Source: Nephromyces sp. MM_2019 (lineage: Eukaryota > Apicomplexa > Aconoidasida > Nephromycida). From it: a stretch of 64,000 bases of DNA. Shown here in pieces: positions 62,701-64,000 of the stretch (position 1 is the first letter of the stretch; every line of letters starts with the position of its first letter). The stretch covers positions 1-64,000 of the forward strand of contig JADHZB010000682.1 in the NCBI GenBank assembly GCA_015657535.1, in the 5' to 3' direction. The position numbers were made by a program, and so were the translations under genes. The notes under the pieces are model-generated. The model did not search any database, was not told where the DNA came from, and was given only the letters and a program-made list of their open reading frames with translations.

Positions 62701-64000
62701 AGATCACACACCTATAGGTATAATTAATAGTCCTATAAGGGGTTTAAATTTAACTCCAGGTGATACACACACAACATTTATGGGTGGTTTTTATATAAAT
62801 AATGATACAGAGTTGAAATTATCACAATTTTTTTCAAAGGCATTGGCTGGCTATGAATTAGATATTGAGACACGTACACACACATCTTCTAATTTACCTA
62901 ATTGGATGTTTAATGCACTCAATGAATTCAATATTATCCCCCAAATACCTAAACTTTCAGAATTAGGTAATGATTTTGATCGTATAATTAACCAATTATA
63001 TATACACACACTTGTTATTACAACTTCACGTAATGATGAGGCTAAATTATTACTAACAGGTTCATTAGAGGTTGTTGTGTGTAACCCATTTGGTGTAGAT
63101 ATGTCTATACACAATATAGGTTTCTCATCTACCTTATTTCATGATCATTCATATCTAGGGTTTATGTTAGCTGAAACAACTACACCCCTTTCTAGAAATC
63201 TCAGTGATATACACACACAGTACACACTTGATGATACACACACACAGTACACACTTGATGATACACATACACCTACACAATCATATACACAATCATATAC
63301 ACCTACAGAATCACACCCAAAATCACACACACATAATAAAAATATATATTTAAACATACCATTGAGATCAAGATTAGATTTATCAGATGGTGGGTATGCA
63401 TTTGGTGAATTAGTATCTAAATTTTTACACACACACACACAACCCATAACATTGAAATTGGATGGTTTAGCCTATGCAGATGTTGATATTGGTATAGGTA
63501 AACTTAGTTTGAAAGATATACCTATTTCACAAGGTATTACACTCTTAAATAATTTACACACAGATGAGTTACACACAAATACAACATCACTTTTTAATGG
63601 TGTGTTATCTGATATTGTATTTGAAGGTGTGTGTAATGATGGACTTGGTCTGTGTATATCAACTAATTACACACTCTTTAACCCTTCAATTGTATCTGTT
63701 GTATTACCCCCTATTGAATTTGATTTGATTTATAATAGTATTGAAATTGGAAAGATAATGACAAAGGATTATGTGTGCATTGAAGGTTCTAATATACCTT
63801 CTTACTTAAAATTAAAGGGGTATATACACACATTTGAAGATGTGTATGAATTATCAGTTATATCTGACATGGTGAATAAGATGTTAGGTGGTGATCATAT
63901 AGAACATACACACACACAATCTCCAATAGATATGGATGATACACACAATATCCATTCTATGGGTGATATACACACTCTTGATACATCACATTACACACAG
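56778..64000 (+). CDS. Giant Tag1-like single-pass protein with DUF3712/LEA-2-like repeats and Thr-His tracts, 5' part (>=2279 aa)
   Basis: Exon 1 is 56778-61922 (1715 codons) and exon 2 starts at 62309 and stays open to the window end (564 codons so far). The start is the first ATG (MENSHSQKPTKVV). Layout: N-terminal cytosolic part with Thr-His tracts and an unrecognised globular region at about 115-325; a Pro/Thr/Ser/His linker at 420-480; basic RRRK at 626-629 followed by one membrane span (about 630-657); then a long series of beta-rich repeats with the LEA-2/DUF3712 look, e.g. VGLTLSIDLKSSSSIAATIL, IGEFYCPNVYISKGHNLLEL and LEVVVCNPFGVDMSIHNIG. This matches fungal vacuolar Tag1-type proteins in order: cytosolic head, one span, luminal repeats. 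(CA)n tracts in the exons read as Thr-His. The role is unknown; a lipid-handling or membrane-contact role is inference. The gene is cut by the window. Confidence 0.82.
59137..59250 (+). repeat. 18-bp coding repeat (MDDDTH/TDDDTH units)
   Basis: Within exon 1 of the Tag1-like gene. Six-residue units MDDDTR, MDDDTH, MDDNTN, TDDDTH, TDDDTH follow each other, built from an 18-bp GATGATGATACACACAYG-type unit. Similar smaller expansions: THSNDTH twice near 61263-61320 and a QYTLDDTHT unit twice near 63217-63270. Confidence 0.9.
61923..62308 (+). other. Intron with donor embedded in a GT microsatellite
   Basis: Exon 1 ends ...IGAG-type codons TTT ATT GAG, followed by a run of GTGTGTGTG and then GT/TTG-rich sequence; the acceptor is ACATATAG at 62301-62308. 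Joining GAG to GAAATGGAAATA keeps the frame open for the next 1692 nt. Read straight through, the intron gives a Val/Cys-rich run and a stop at 62321. The exact donor is not fixed, because each GT shift of two bases changes the frame except every third step. Confidence 0.75.
62131..62236. repeat. 2.3 copies of a 45-bp tandem repeat in the Tag1-like gene intron
   Basis: Exact copies at 62131-62175 and 62176-62220 of a unit starting ATGTGTGTATTTATAAAATG, plus a partial copy from 62221. It lies in the intron 61923-62308. Confidence 0.95.

Overview
This is a 64 kb stretch of an AT-rich, intron-rich nuclear genome from a unicellular eukaryote that builds a motile axoneme. Fourteen genes can be supported: thirteen protein genes and one tRNA. 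I assembled the spliced models by hand from GT..AG junctions (one intron looks GC..AG). For every complete model the exon lengths add up to a whole number of codons and the reading frame stays open across each junction, which is the main internal check on the coordinates given.

Layout. 1-10964 (+): 3' part of a giant ASH/MSP-repeat axonemal protein of the HYDIN/CFAP47 type, 30 exons visible. 11388-13525 (-): six-segment membrane protein of 570 aa. 14621-15085 (-): 100-aa single-pass protein. 15778-16470 (-): intronless Josephin deubiquitinase. 18146-21234 (-): NOP2 rRNA m5C methyltransferase. 22359-26014 (+): large protein with two GT-A-like glycosyltransferase regions. 26411-27964 (-): secreted protein with a basic block followed by an acidic block. 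28663-32820 (-): modular type I surface protein. 34461-36496 (-): ubiquilin. 39695-39766 (+): tRNA-Val(UAC). 40226-42516 (+): MPV17/PMP22-family protein. 44037-47808 (+): canonical poly(A) polymerase. 48808-51233 (-): ER thioredoxin-fold protein ending in MDEL. 56778 to beyond the window (+): giant single-pass DUF3712/LEA-2-like (Tag1-like) protein full of Thr-His tracts.

Most genes are housekeeping: rRNA modification, mRNA polyadenylation, ubiquitin shuttling and deubiquitination, ER folding, and a mitochondrial inner-membrane-type protein. The distinctive part is the cell-surface set at 26.4-32.8 kb. The 872-aa protein there has a signal peptide, three copies of an eight-cysteine module I do not recognise, three F5/8 type C (discoidin) domains, a poly-Thr stalk, a transmembrane segment opening with an AAGGIGI motif and a short acidic, Tyr-rich tail. 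This recalls apicomplexan micronemal adhesins of the TRAP/MIC class. Together with flagellar genes it suggests an apicomplexan-like alveolate that keeps flagellated gametes, for example a gregarine-type parasite. The Tag1-like protein points instead towards fungi with flagella, so the lineage is left open.

A second feature is base composition. From about 41 kb rightwards (+)-strand introns, flanks and exons are crowded with CA repeats, and the last gene carries them as Thr-His tracts. The 11-40 kb part is almost free of them.
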